Shown here: positions 44,861 to 55,969 of the stretch, piece after piece
Numbering within the stretch: the first letter of the stretch is position 1
How the letters are laid out: every line of letters starts with the position of its first letter
Origin: Haliclona indistincta
Taxonomy: Eukaryota > Porifera > Demospongiae > Haplosclerida > Chalinidae
DNA: 64,000 nt
Assembly: GCA_964017065.1 (NCBI GenBank)
Contig: OZ024786.1
Location: forward strand, 5,495,781 to 5,559,780
Reading direction: 5' to 3'
Notes under the pieces: model-generated
What the model saw: the letters and a program-made list of their open reading frames with translations, nothing else
Databases searched by the model: none
Told to the model about the DNA's origin: nothing
Made by a program: the position numbers and the translations under genes

Positions 44861-46290
44861 GATAGTAAAACAATAGATAGAAAAAGGATTGACTACAATA
44901 AAAGAAAGGTGATTCTGTATGTAATCTTGTTTCTTATACTTTCTCTCTGTTCTAGAACATTCTCTCATATTCAGTATATAAATATGTGTGTCACAATGAG
45001 TAAAACAGAGTTTGATCATTCCCACTCAATTGCTCAATACTTTACAGTTGGCTGCTGTGAGTGAGGGTTGGCTGTTAGTAGGGAGGGGGATGGCGGTTAA
45101 GTAATCGATGTAGGAGAAATGATTAATTTAGTTGCAGATTTCCTGTACATATTTGGAGAAGCGAATAGTTTAAGTCATTATATTTTTGAACCAAATACTA
45201 ACAATAGGTCTATATTATGCCGTCAAATGTCTTACGTAGCTCTGAAAAAAAAATAAGAGGGCTATTTTTTAGACAATATCTGGACAGATATCTATCTCAG
45301 TAGCCTTCATGAGAGACGGTAGAAAAACCAGGAGCAGCTTCAATGTGATGAGTATAATCACAAAGAGTTCTACATAATAGTGGTAATAAAACAACTTACT
45401 ATTATTACTATAATAAATTACTATAGATTGCTGTGATAATCGCAGTATACCTTGGTAGGCCAGGACAGGTGTTGACCACATAATCAGCTGGGTGCGACTA
45501 CACAAATTGTAAGTGAGTAAGCCTGTAGGCTCAAACTGTTAGGCCTTCGAGAGCTTTTTGCTGGACCTGACATGCTGTTTTAATACAAACAAACACACTA
45601 GCTGTAAGGTAGACAGCTGTGAAAAGTTTTGTCTTCAGAATACTCCAAATCACGAACAGACAAAAAAGTAAACAAATCTTACAAACAGAGCTTTATAATT
45701 TAACTACCAACTTTTGCTGTGCTATTCGTTTTCAATGTTTCAGTGCTTAGTTTACAACGAGTGACGAGAAATCCTGCCAACAGACAGACAGATACATACA
45801 CCATACACAAACCGACCAGCGTGTGGCTCCACCCATCACAGGAACTCCTACTGTTAACATTACGTTAAACTCCTGATCTCCAGTTATAGTCAGGTCTGGG
45901 CAGCCCTGTCTTTAATAAACGATAATACTCATTATAATTACAGTATCATCCAAGACGATGTATAATAAAAATTAATTAATAATGAAAACATTATTTTCAA
46001 TTGCAATCAGAAGCATATTGGAAGCACGACTGATCACAAAGCTAAATGTGATCGCAAAGCTAATAATGTTTCATAATGTGACAAGCACACCACTTAGTAG
46101 TATTAGTGAGGTCTTTAGCATACTCCTTGAAAGAGTGCTTTTTTTCAAACGAGTTTGCAATTAATCAAGCTACCAAGCCTATTCATTAATATTTATTTTA
46201 TTTATCGATAAAAGTAATGAGCAGTATGCGCTCAGGCTCGTGCCAATAAAATATGTACGCTGCATGCTGCAGAAACTAATTCAAATATCA
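44861..46290. other. No confident gene; includes a diverged repeat copy
   Basis: 45730-45835 is a diverged copy of the repeat family at 3425-3690 (CAGTGCTTAG, GACAGACAGA, GTGTGGCTCCACCCATC). The rest is AT-rich with motif-free frames. Confidence 0.4.
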
Positions 46291-46451
46291 TCAAGAGGCC
46301 TATGCAGATCGTGGTGCTGGCGGCCGGTGCTACTGTGGCAGTCATAATGATGGCTGCTGCTGTATGCTGTCGCAGTAGGCGGCGAGGCGGCCGGTCGGGG
46401 TGCAGCCTGTGCAGGAGAGCCCAGACGGCCGATCTGAGCCGTCAAGAGTAA
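46290..46451 (+). pseudogene. Orphan transmembrane exon
   Basis: After a CAG (about 46306) the plus frame reads IVVLAAGATVAVIMMAAAV, CCRSRRRGGRSG and a Cys/Arg-rich stretch to a stop at about 46449-46451. One hydrophobic helix followed by a basic stop-transfer sequence is the usual end of a type I membrane protein. GC content is much higher than the surroundings. No ectodomain exons are adjacent. Confidence 0.35.
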
Positions 46452-46499
46452 TATAATATAATTTGTACCATGGGAAGCCTTATTTTCAAAGGCACCGCC

Positions 46500-46640
46500 A
46501 GTGGTATATTTCAGATATACCATGGAAAGTCACATGATTTCCTGTGGAATAACTAAATATTCCACGGTTTATCATGTGATTTCCTGTGGTATATCTGGAT
46601 ATTCCACGGGAAGTCACATGACTCCCACTGGGCAAAAAAG
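46500..46640. repeat. Imperfect direct and inverted repeats
   Basis: GTCACATGATTTCCTGTGGA, ATCATGTGATTTCCTGTGGT and GAAGTCACATGACT recur with ATATTCCACG between them over about 120 bp. Confidence 0.6.
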
Positions 46641-46940
46641 ATTATAGAAATGATCTACCTTCCAGAGAGAAAAATAGGAAGGGGTGAGAGTTGCGAGTCA
46701 ACCTCACCAGTAAACTACACAGCCAATAATCTGAACGCGTACCGATATTGGAACGGGGCTGTTACAATGAATGTAAACCGACACGGATACAATGGGTTCA
46801 GTAAATGGCATTGTACCAACATTGTGGTGAGGTTCAACATTGACAATGTAAACACTGTTGGTGCGATAGTGTTACTACGTTGTACCAAGCATTGGAAGTT
46901 TAAAATTATTTTTATACAAAAATTTTTACATAAAAAAGAA

Positions 46941-49900
46941 TTATGAATGATTGTTCCTTCCATATATATTAAGACTAAATAAATTGTTCTTAGTGTCATG
47001 CTTGTACTGTAGACTGTCACCATCAATTAACTCCCTCTCAACCCTGCGTTGACTGGGTCGTGTCACAAAGGTACAAGATAGTCCACATTCATGTAGAATT
47101 GAGACAGAGCAGATGACTTGCTTGACAGGAACGGTTATGATTCTGTCTTCAATCATCAATAGTGGGCAATCATACTCATTGCAGACAGCTGACTGTTGAG
47201 CAAGCACTGCTTGGAATGGCCTCACAAGGCACAATCCCAGTCTTTGTGACTGGACACATAAAAGTAGCTCTGCGTACTTCTTCTGTAAGAAATTAGGACA
47301 AAGTCAAAGTACAAATATGTTGATTCTAACCTCATCACAATCTGTATAGCATATGTAGTCTCCAACATTTACCAACTTCTTATCTCGTGACACAAGTGCA
47401 CGGTACACATTTACCGGTTCAACCAAATCAGTTAGCGAATCCAGTGCACACGGAGGATGAAGTGTGTGTATGTTCACCATTCCGTGCCAATTGACATGTA
47501 CATGTAGATCTGCCAGATCTGATGATCCATTTGCCTTTATAATTACAGTTAACCAAAAAATACATGCACATGTACATACCTTTCTTAAAGCGCCAGGTTG
47601 ATAGATAGTTTTAGAGCTAAGTAATTCATTCATAGGTGTAGAGTTAAAGAAATGTTGAACAACGGGATCCATAAAAAGCTGAATCAGGTCAGCACCACAC
47701 CTATGTGTCCTCTTATAATACTAATTAGAAATTGATAATTAAGCAAAGACTAACCTTCTACCATCTTGAAGTACACTACCAGAACACACAAACCGCAAAG
47801 TCTCAATAACGGACATTTTGGTGGCTACATCACGACTGGTAGATAATTTGTTTCCAAACTGATGTTGTGATCTTAGCAAGCCATTATGGCTCTCAAGCCT
47901 ACAATAAAAGAGTCTGGAAGTAGACCAGATACAATAAACAACGAGACAATCGGTAAAATGTGCGATCAAAATTTAAGAACAAGCTGTCACTGTATAGCTG
48001 GGTAAGCCAATGGCGACAATGCCAAATTCTAAGTCAGCTCAACAAGTGGTAATATTTAACCTTATGTGTACATGTAATTGTGTGCAAATCACCTTTCTGC
48101 AGAATAGCAAGATGTTGGGCCAAATGCATCAAAGGAGTCTACAATGTGTAAGAATAGATGAATCTTTTGCTTCTTCTTGAACTTCGGAAAGGCAGTAATA
48201 GCTTTAGTAACAAAGTCAAAGCACATAGACCTCAACCTGGTGATACTAGAAGGATCATAGTGCTTGCAATAACAGAATAGAAACACCTGCAAATAAAAAT
48301 GCAACATTTATAGCTATCAAAGAAATTGAATATACCTTTGAAAGTGCTAGCCACACTGCCTTCTCAGAGTCAGAAAAATACGAACCGAGAAGGTGTAGAG
48401 CAATCTGAGCTAGAGAACGATAGTCACGCCCAACAAATGACTTGTAATGATAACACAGGTTTCCAGTAATTTTGGAATCAATGCCAGAGTAGTTGAAAGT
48501 TTCTAACTTTGCCAACAGTTCCTTCTTTTGATCAGTTGACATACGTTTCATAAACTCTTTTAGCAAATACTTGTATGGCCCCAATAACATTGTGTGTAAA
48601 ACCTCAACAGGAGTAGACCTAGCCGAACAAAGAAAACAACAATAGCTAAAGTATACAAATCTCCGAGTAAATTTATGGCACCTGTATAGATCAACACTTA
48701 GAGAGAACAGAGTATTTTCACTTTCTCCATGCAATGCCATACTTCACCCTAAGTGATGCCTTGTCTTTCTCCTTTTCTTGCCTTCTAATTTCATCCATTT
48801 GCATCATTGATAGAGCCTTTGTTCGTAGATTATCCACCATAGCTGGGTTATCCTCTTTGTCCACCTATCAAATAAAAGAATTACATAATTATTATAACAT
48901 ATTACAAATGACACAATAATTACCATGCAAATGCGACAGAACCGTCGCGCTGAACTTCCTCTGTGGTTGAGCAATTCAGAAGCTCTTGGGTTGTCACAGA
49001 TAGCAAACAATACAGGAGCAAAGACAAGGACTTGTCGTTCAAGTGCAGCATCATAAACACATACACCTTGCTTTTCTAATTGACAGAGCTCATTATATAT
49101 TGGCTTAGCCATATCAAGTACTGACACTGCATCAGAGAATGTCAGCAGGTGGATGTTTGAAAGCTGATTGTTCATATGTCGAGGAAGACCAGCAATCATC
49201 ATGCACCAATTATTACACTCGTGCCATTTCTTGCTCTTATTACCACTCAAATCATCAGTATACAAGATTATCGGGACAGTTATCACTGGCTCAATTCCAC
49301 TTGTCACGGCTCGAAGTGGATTTTCTGACAGATACGCTTGCAATGCCTACATTACATGCACATGACTACATGACCAAACAAACAGATAACTTCAAACCTC
49401 AAATTGAAGTCGGCGAAATGTGTTGTCTGAAGAATTCCATTTAAAAAAAGATGACGGCTTTGTAGTCAGAACAGAAGTGAGCCAAATAGTGGATGTTTCA
49501 TATTGTTCAGAAATTATTACCGCTCCAGGTGGAAAAGATGACGGATGCTCACAGAATTGCTCGGGTGTCAGTAATAAGTCAAGAGAGCAATAAACATCAG
49601 TTAGACCTTCCTATAGTTAAACAAAACAATAATAAAGCACCATAGCGGTGAGATGAATTATACCTTTTGATTCAATTTCCAAATTTTCCCCATAACTCTT
49701 CCGTGAGTAGGGTGAATTACTTCAACAAAATCTTGAATGAAAGCAACACTTCCATCAACTAGTATTACAGTTGGTGTATGATAGCGAGCATCATTCATCC
49801 ACCTACTTGCATGATATACTTCACTGCAATAAAATCAGCATATACAGTCATAACAGGGTTGCACATGGATTTACGAGAATAAAGTTGACTGCACAGGGTA

Positions 49901-50812
49901 TCGAACAATTGATTTCGCAATGGATGGGTTAGCAAGACATCTAGTTATTATGGCAGTCACACTATTGACGTAGAATGGTGATCCTTTTGATGATACAAAC
50001 TGTAAAGATAAAACAAAATCATAGGCTCATGAATGGGAAGTAAAATACCTTCTTAGGCGAAACATAATCGGGTAGTGTATATTTCTTCAGAGAAGATAGA
50101 CTAGGTATATGAGTCTTAGGTGAACACAGCTTAAACATATGTAGAACAAATTGTATGTTGTTTTCACCCTATGAGACAGCAATAATTATTGCATAATGTT
50201 TACATCGACGTAAATACCATAGGACGAGGACTATGGAGTAACATGTAACATAAAGCATGGACTTTGCTAGAAAAAGGCCAGTAATCCGATTCTTCACAGC
50301 TCTCCATACCTGGGTTTAACAGTAAATCAACACTTGCCCAGATTTACACTGTGGCAATGTTTATACATGCACTTACTGGTTAAAGAGATGACATAATCAA
50401 ACAAAGACACATTGTCATCTTCATCAGATTCCTCACTCTACAACTCTTATAAACAATTAAACACAGTACTATAATCAACAAATACCCTAGTCAAAGTGTC
50501 ATCTGGTTCAGTGTGATATTGTTCACTGTGATATTGGTCATTCTAAATATTTATTAATCCTTATGCATATGTTCAAACTTGTCATACCTCTTCCATGGTC
50601 TGATAACTTGTTTCATCCCTCTGATCATCTACGTAACTACATACGTCAGCAACAAGCCGATGACTTTCTGTGCTTAAATGACGTCGTAGCTGTGAACGGA
50701 ATTTGAAATTCATATCACAAGAGTCGCATCTAATACAATCTGAATCACCTACATGGAATACGTATTATAACTAGGTTTGAGTTAATTTATAATAACTTAC
50801 CACTGGCCATTA
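46941..50812 (-). CDS. Tnp2/Plavaka-like transposase with N-terminal C2H2 finger, multi-exon
   Basis: The first exon is ATGGCCAGTG (50812-50803). Exon 2 (50748-50588) carries a C2H2 finger, CDSCDMNFKFRSQLRRHLS plus TESH. Exons 50542-50486 and 50437-50377 are acidic and all join in phase through GT-AG introns of 38-80 bp. The core includes PIILYTDDLSGNKSKKWHEC, MIAGLPRHMNNQLSNIHLL, FAICDNPRASELLNHRGSSA and FCRICM, then TPVEVLHTMLLGPYKYLL and FGPTSCYSAER, signatures of Tnp2-type CACTA/Plavaka transposases. The C-terminal YDCPLLMIEDRIITVPVKQV region and the stop at 46941 complete it. I saw no in-frame stop in the exons checked. It is roughly 1000 residues; internal exon borders around 47700-48700 are less certain. 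Confidence 0.7.
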
Positions 50813-50945
50813 TGACTGGAAAGAAGAAGACGCTTGAGAATCGAAGACAGACACAACCACGCGGTCACAAAAGGCGGGACATCGTCACGTGAGCGAGCTC
50901 ATCTTTATTCAGGAGATCAGCGTGTTCATCAGCAAGAACTGCGAA
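50813..50945. promoter_or_regulatory. Bidirectional promoter of the transposon gene pair
   Basis: 133 bp separate the two divergent ATGs. The sequence holds CACGCGGTCACAAAAGGCGG and CACGTGAGCG (E-box CACGTG at about 50886) and no TATA box. It is assigned from geometry only. Confidence 0.45.
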
Positions 50946-52015
50946 ATGGCTATGCAAAGACATCCACGGCCTCCACTACCAAGAGGAGCACCGTACGATC
51001 GACTGCGACAGCCACTGCCGGCAAACCCTGGAAGTCCTCCGCAACATCCTCTACAAAGCACTCTAACTCAAATTCAACTAGAAGTAAGAGCAGTCGCAGG
51101 GAAGATAAGTCGGTTGCAAGACGAACAATCAAACATGGCCAAAAAACTTGATGCTGTAGCCAAATCTATTGAAGAACAGGCAAGATCGAGTTTCAAGATT
51201 GATAAGTCCAATTTTCTGGTCAGTGATCGTGCTATGAGGCTAGGGTACCAGGACTACATGCAATGAGCTAGAGCCTAACACTCTTCATTGCAGGTACAAC
51301 TAAATGAAGAAGTAACCAATGCTTTCTGTCAGTCTCTGAAGAGAAATTTATCAAAAGAAGAGCTTGCGGTATGGTTATTTTCAATACTATTGCTGCATGA
51401 TGAATAGTATTATGATTGCAGGCGATTATTTCTAGAGTTCTTAAAGAGGAAGCTAAACAAAAGTATAAAATTGATAAGGCAAAGGCCTACATTTTGCACC
51501 GTTTTACTCAGATTCGTTCTGAAGAAAGACGCAGGGTATGTTGAAGATAAATTCATGTTTATGAGTTGTCACTACGTTTTACACATTGTGACATGCAGTT
51601 ATTTGGAATTAAACCTTGTGAACCATTCTTGACAATGACAACAGATGAATTTGCTGAGAGATTCGGTGAAACACTAAAGTCTAGTACCGAGAGTATTGAA
51701 GTGTACAAGAAGAATGTTTCTGTGATGGTAAGAAAAATTATTATGGTCGACCGAATGTTTCATATTCTGAAACTTCTATAGAGAAAGTTCATTAGTGAAA
51801 CAGGACTAGAGTCTCAAAAGAACACCCATCAGTGTTTTCGTAAATGGCTTGTTAGTAAATTTGCTCAAGGCATCCCATCTGCTGAAGAACTCCAGCAGAT
51901 GCAAGAAGATGCTCAAATCGACTACAGCAGTTGTCAGGTACAAGTAGATGGCATTGATGAAAACTTCGATTATTTAGCTGATGGAGAGGCTGATGTTGAT
52001 GATGAGCAATATTGA
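50946..52015 (+). CDS. Companion protein of the Plavaka-like element, 274 aa, five exons
   Basis: Exons 50946-51218, 51294-51368, 51422-51535, 51599-51727 and 51782-52015 all join in phase 0 at GT-AG borders and give 274 codons. The N-terminus is Pro/Arg-rich (RHPRPPLPRGAPYDRLRQPL), followed by a coiled coil around LEVRAVAGKISRLQDEQSNM. The middle is helical and basic (LKRNLSKEELAAIISRVLKE, KYKIDKAKAYILHRFTQI). The end is acidic (NFDYLADGEADVDDEQY). I do not recognise the family. Position and shared promoter suggest an accessory transposition factor, perhaps binding DNA or the transposase. Stronger upstream starts cannot be excluded: an open frame extends to about 50889 without an ATG. Confidence 0.65.
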
Positions 52016-53109
52016 TCACTTAATCAATTATGACAATTAACAGTATATCGATAATTTTCATATCTGTGGTGCAATTCAATTGATGCAATAATTATTATTC
52101 ATGATCATGCTGAGCAAATATTTTCAAATCAGATGTTATCAGACAAATTTCGTCATCAGATGATCAAATTAAGCATCATCTGAATCCGTACTCGAGTAGA
52201 CAAGAGGTTAATTTGTCCCATAATTCGATATCTTCTACATGTACCACACCATATCACTGCATAATAGCCACATGATGTATCTTCACACTCCCATGATGCT
52301 CAGGTCTTTTCATCTTTTTTGTCAAATCCAATGGAAATGCATAACAGTAGAGATATTTTTTATTAATTCTTTTTTTAACGCTGTCTTAAATCGGGCTCAT
52401 CATGCATACTTTAACCTTGTACATGTAGTGTCGTGTCATCAGTCATTCTTCTAAACTTTACTTCAGTTATCATACTCATTATGCAAGAACCAGGCTGACC
52501 TCAAGTTTAGCATTTTTACACTGATGGTTATCATATCATTTCTCTTGTATTGCAGAATTTTACCAGCAGACACAATACACAGTACGAAACTCAGTTCATC
52601 ACACATGATTAATAACAAAGAATAGTTTCGATAACCTGCATGCTCATGATCAGCTAGCTGTGAGTGAAGTATTTATCGACTCCTATCATCTTCCGCCATT
52701 TTAGTCAGGTTCCATTCTTGATTACCCATCGATACCGTTCCCGTTTCAACATTGATTCTTACGATACTGTTCAACACTGTCAGACTGATAGCCCTATGTA
52801 GCCTATCACGAATCAATATTGTAATTTCACTATTGTTACAAGCATCGATAGACGCCATCGATCGATTCGATATGTATTACGATGTTGATACAGGACAATT
52901 GTTGTTACAACATTGATTCGATCTCGATATTATTGGCTGTGTATACAGAGTGCGCAAGCCCCCCTTCTTTATCCTATAGAAACCTACAGACATCAGTGGG
53001 CCTTGTGGTTGCCATGATACAAGTCAGTTATACCATGCCTACCTGTGGTGTATCATGAATACACTCAGCAATAACCATTAATTCCTCGGGCTACGCGAGT
53101 TCTGAGCAA

Positions 53110-53255
53110 ATAGCAATTTCTACCCATGTTGCTGATATCAACGCTTAGTTTTTAGCGTGCGTTGCGCTATGCCGGCAACGGACAGAAAGACACACACACA
53201 ACACGACTATTGTATGCCTTGTGGCTCCGCCCACCGAGGAATAATTAATGTCATT
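53110..53255 (+). repeat. Copy of the CCTTGTGGCTCCGCCCACC interspersed repeat
   Basis: Same landmarks as 3425-3690: CGCTTAG, GCGTTGCG, ACACACACAACA, then TATTGTATGCCTTGTGGCTC. Its right end is directly followed by a splice acceptor of the proline-rich exon. Confidence 0.6.
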
Positions 53256-53269
53256 TCTCTTTCTACAGA

Positions 53270-53387
53270 ATCTACCCATGCAAGTGCCACAGCAAGTAAT
53301 ACAACCACCACCAACACCACCACCTACACAACCACCACCACCACCACCACTACCACCGGTATGCGTCTGGGTGCCTCAGCCACAACA
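53270..53387 (+). CDS. Proline-rich exon of an unrecognised host gene, interrupted by hAT
   Basis: After TTTCTACAG the frame reads NLPMQVPQQVIQPPPTPPPT, a poly-Pro run and VPQPQ, where the hAT element inserts. Across the insertion the frame resumes at 55704 as HPPY, a stop, then PPYLPQPPHYLPQPQSH to about 55780. The in-frame stop may be a lesion. The repeated PPYLPQPP pattern suggests a WW/SH3-ligand or structural protein. A further exon may be at 55850-55969. Confidence 0.4.
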
Positions 53388-55695
53388 TAAGGCTGGGCGG
53401 TATACCTATATTTAGCTATATCACAGTATTACTTCAGTATAGTGATGGTATATATTTTGTGGTTTGCTGATACCTGATACCGTCATACCGGAAATACCGT
53501 GTAATCAAACGGTATGTAACAGGTATTATTGTGTAAACGGTTACGTAGAACGTTCACATAAGTACAATGATTCTATTTGGCGCCTGATAACTTACCGTCT
53601 GCTCGATTGTGAATATGGCTGAACGCATGCTGTAAGCAAATTAGCAATGTCAACTGGAAATCTCGTGGCAAAGAGTGGGACAAAAAGTATAGTGTGGGAC
53701 TATTTTGGGTTTGAATGTGGGAGAGATGGAAAAGTGATCGATGATGGGAGAGCAACGTGTCGCATTTGTCGTCGACGAGCCATGGCTAAACAAGGCAATA
53801 CGTCAAACCTGCTTTCACACTTGAGGAACTACCATTCAAAACTTTACTTAGAAGTCAAAGCAGCAATGGCCAAAGGAAGTAAGCCACCACCACCAACTGG
53901 AATGGCTCAGCCAACACTAGCTGAAACGGTAGAAAACAGCCAAAAGTATGAAAGAAAGGGGAAAAAATGGAAGGATCTAACTGAGGCAGTAACATACTCC
54001 ATCTGCAAAGACTCGCTGCCTATCTATTCAGTCGAAAAGCCTGGGTTTAAGCGACTTCTGCAGACGTTCGATTCAAGATACGAGATACCGAGTCGATCTT
54101 ACTTTTCGAAGACAGCAATACCTAACTTGTATGCTTCAACTAGAGCTCATGTGAAGCACGAGATTTCCCAAGTACAGTTCTTTTCTGCAACAACAGATAT
54201 GTGGTCAAGTATCGGAATGCCACCATATCAAAGTTACACTATCCACTTTATTGACGATGAGTGGAAGCTACAAGCCAGGTGCCTGCAGACGCAATTTTTA
54301 CCAGAGGACCACACAGGTGCAAACCTAGCAGAAGCTATGAGTGCAGCATTGGAGTCATGGGAGTTGAGTACACAAAATCAAGTATGCTTAACTACAGACA
54401 ACGGTGCTAACATTGTTTGTGCAGCAAATCTGCTCAGCTGGCCTAGACTATCTTGTTTTGGGCACAATTTACACCTAGCTATCACTAACTCACTCAAAGA
54501 AGACCGTCGTTGCACTCGAGCACTGGGAGTATCACGAAAGGTTGTTAGCGCCTTCTCTATGAGCTGGAAGAAAAGGAGAGAATTGACTAAAGCACAGATC
54601 AATCTAAAGCTAAACCAGCGATCTCTTGTTGCTGATTGCTCAACTCGTTGGGGATCAATGGAGAAGATGGTACGCAGAATACTAGAACAAGAAGAAGCAA
54701 TTCGTGTGGTACTAAGTGCAGACAGAAAAACTACCCATATTGTACCCACATGGCAAGATATCGATGTGTTGAAAGCAATTCATGAAGCTCTCTCTCCTCT
54801 CTCTAGCCTAACCGACATGCTCTCAGGTGAGGAGTATGTCACTGTTTCTGCTGTTCTACCGATGCTGACGCTTATCAGCGATGAATTGTTGAAAGATGAA
54901 CAGTCTGACACACAACTCACCAAAGACATCAAGAGACGCATAAGAGAGGATCTTAACACACGGTACTCTGCAGTACCAGAGAAAACGACAGAAATCCTCA
55001 AAATTGCCACTTTCTTGGATCCTCGTTTCAAGACCAACTATATTAAGGGCACTGATCTAGAAGACATCAAGCAGGTCCTGGTTGATGAGGCTCCTGATAT
55101 TGTCAAGAATGACACTCCATCAGCAACTACGTCATCAAGTGGACCATCTACTAGTGACCCACCACCAGTCAAGAAGCGTAATCTAGGCTCTTTGTTCAAG
55201 AACAAGGAACAAGATCAAGAACAGATGCCAGTACTGTCTGTTGAACAACGCATTCTTGTGGAGTTAGAAGGCTATGAGAAAGCATCTTTGCTAGACACTG
55301 AAGAAGATCCACTACAGTGGTGGAAAGTCCAATCACACAGCTATCCTATCCTATCTAAATTTGCCAAGAAGTATTTGGCTGTTTGTGCAACCAGTGCTGC
55401 TTCTGAGCGTCTCTTTAGCACGTCAGGCAAGATAGTTTCTCCCCTAAGAGCGTCCTTGAAGCCAGAGAAAGTGGATATGTTAGTCTTTCTTGCAAAGAAC
55501 CTGTGACCATGATGCATTTAACCCACCTTTCATCACCTATTATATCATCTTTGATCACTTAATTATAATATTCAATTTGATCGTTTATATATAAGCTGTC
55601 ACTAGAAATGAGCTACAAATATAGGTATACAGCTATATTGCTATATATTTTTGGGATATAGTGGTACTATATTTGGTAAATACCGCCCAGCTTTA
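53388..55695 (+). mobile_element. Complete autonomous hAT transposon
   Basis: TAAGGCTGGGCGGTAT at the left and ATACCGCCCAGCTTTA at the right are 16-bp TIRs with one mismatch. CCACAACA flanks both sides (53380-53387, 55696-55703), an 8-bp target duplication. The single intronless transposase frame is intact. Length is 2308 bp. Confidence 0.9.
53647..55506 (+). CDS. hAT transposase, BED-finger type (619 aa)
   Basis: It catalyses cut-and-paste transposition in the nucleus. The N-terminal BED zinc finger has C38, C41, H58 and H63 (CRICRRRAM...LLSHLRNYH). The RNase H-like core includes FFSATTDMWSS (first acidic residue) and LTTDNGANIVCA (second), with a helical insertion after HLAITNSLKEDRR. The C-terminal hATC dimerisation region reads DPLQWWKVQSHSYPILSKFA and SAASERLFSTSGKIVSPLRA. 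The length fits ZBED-like hAT transposases. No stop or shift is seen and the TIRs lie 259 bp upstream and 189 bp downstream, so it may be recently active. ATG at 53647 is the first in frame and leaves the BED domain complete. Confidence 0.9.
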   Translation: MSTGNLVAKSGTKSIVWDYFGFECGRDGKVIDDGRATCRICRRRAMAKQGNTSNLLSHLRNYHSKLYLEVKAAMAKGSKPPPPTGMAQPTLAETVENSQKYERKGKKWKDLTEAVTYSICKDSLPIYSVEKPGFKRLLQTFDSRYEIPSRSYFSKTAIPNLYASTRAHVKHEISQVQFFSATTDMWSSIGMPPYQSYTIHFIDDEWKLQARCLQTQFLPEDHTGANLAEAMSAALESWELSTQNQVCLTTDNGANIVCAANLLSWPRLSCFGHNLHLAITNSLKEDRRCTRALGVSRKVVSAFSMSWKKRRELTKAQINLKLNQRSLVADCSTRWGSMEKMVRRILEQEEAIRVVLSADRKTTHIVPTWQDIDVLKAIHEALSPLSSLTDMLSGEEYVTVSAVLPMLTLISDELLKDEQSDTQLTKDIKRRIREDLNTRYSAVPEKTTEILKIATFLDPRFKTNYIKGTDLEDIKQVLVDEAPDIVKNDTPSATTSSSGPSTSDPPPVKKRNLGSLFKNKEQDQEQMPVLSVEQRILVELEGYEKASLLDTEEDPLQWWKVQSHSYPILSKFAKKYLAVCATSAASERLFSTSGKIVSPLRASLKPEKVDMLVFLAKNL

Positions 55696-55849
55696 CCACA
55701 ACATCCTCCCTACTAGCCTCCTTATTTGCCTCAGCCACCACACTATTTGCCTCAGCCACAGTCACATTGTTTGGAAAATGAAAGACAGAGTTGAGTCTTA
55801 TCTTTAATACTGTTATGATACAACAACAACAGCAACAAAAAATTTCCAG

Positions 55850-55969
55850 GATAAAGCTTCAAGGGAGCGGTGTCATGCTCACATTCAGTTTAAGAAATGT
55901 GTAGAGTACCCAGAGTACAAAGTTACTGATTATGAATTGCTTTACCTTGGATGGGAAATCTTGAAATAA
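55850..55969 (+). CDS. Candidate terminal exon, unrecognised
   Basis: Starting after TTTCCAG, 39 codons to a TAA include RCHAHIQFKKCVEYPEYKV and DYELLYLGWEILK. The composition is protein-like and could be the last exon of the proline-rich gene. No domain recognised. Confidence 0.35.
   Translation, partial: DKASRERCHAHIQFKKCVEYPEYKVTDYELLYLGWEILK

Larger units (their letters stand above)
46718..52941. mobile_element. 6.2-kb Plavaka/EnSpm-like DNA transposon with two divergent genes
   Basis: CACAGCCAATAAT at 46718-46730 and its exact reverse complement at 52929-52941 form 13-bp TIRs beginning CAC. TA flanks both sides (46716-46717, 52942-52943). Subterminal copies of a GTTCAACATTGA/ACCAACATTG motif occur at both ends. 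Between them lie a multi-exon Tnp2-type transposase (minus) and a five-exon companion (plus), whose ATGs are 133 bp apart. No internal foreign insertion is evident, so the element may be intact. Confidence 0.7.

Noticed and set aside
46718..52941. Treating the transposase and companion as ordinary host genes
   Set aside because: The matching 13-bp termini, TA flanks and shared subterminal motifs are better explained by a transposon, although domestication cannot be excluded.
54378..55037. Minus-strand frames of 85-123 codons
   Set aside because: They are shadows of the hAT transposase coding strand.
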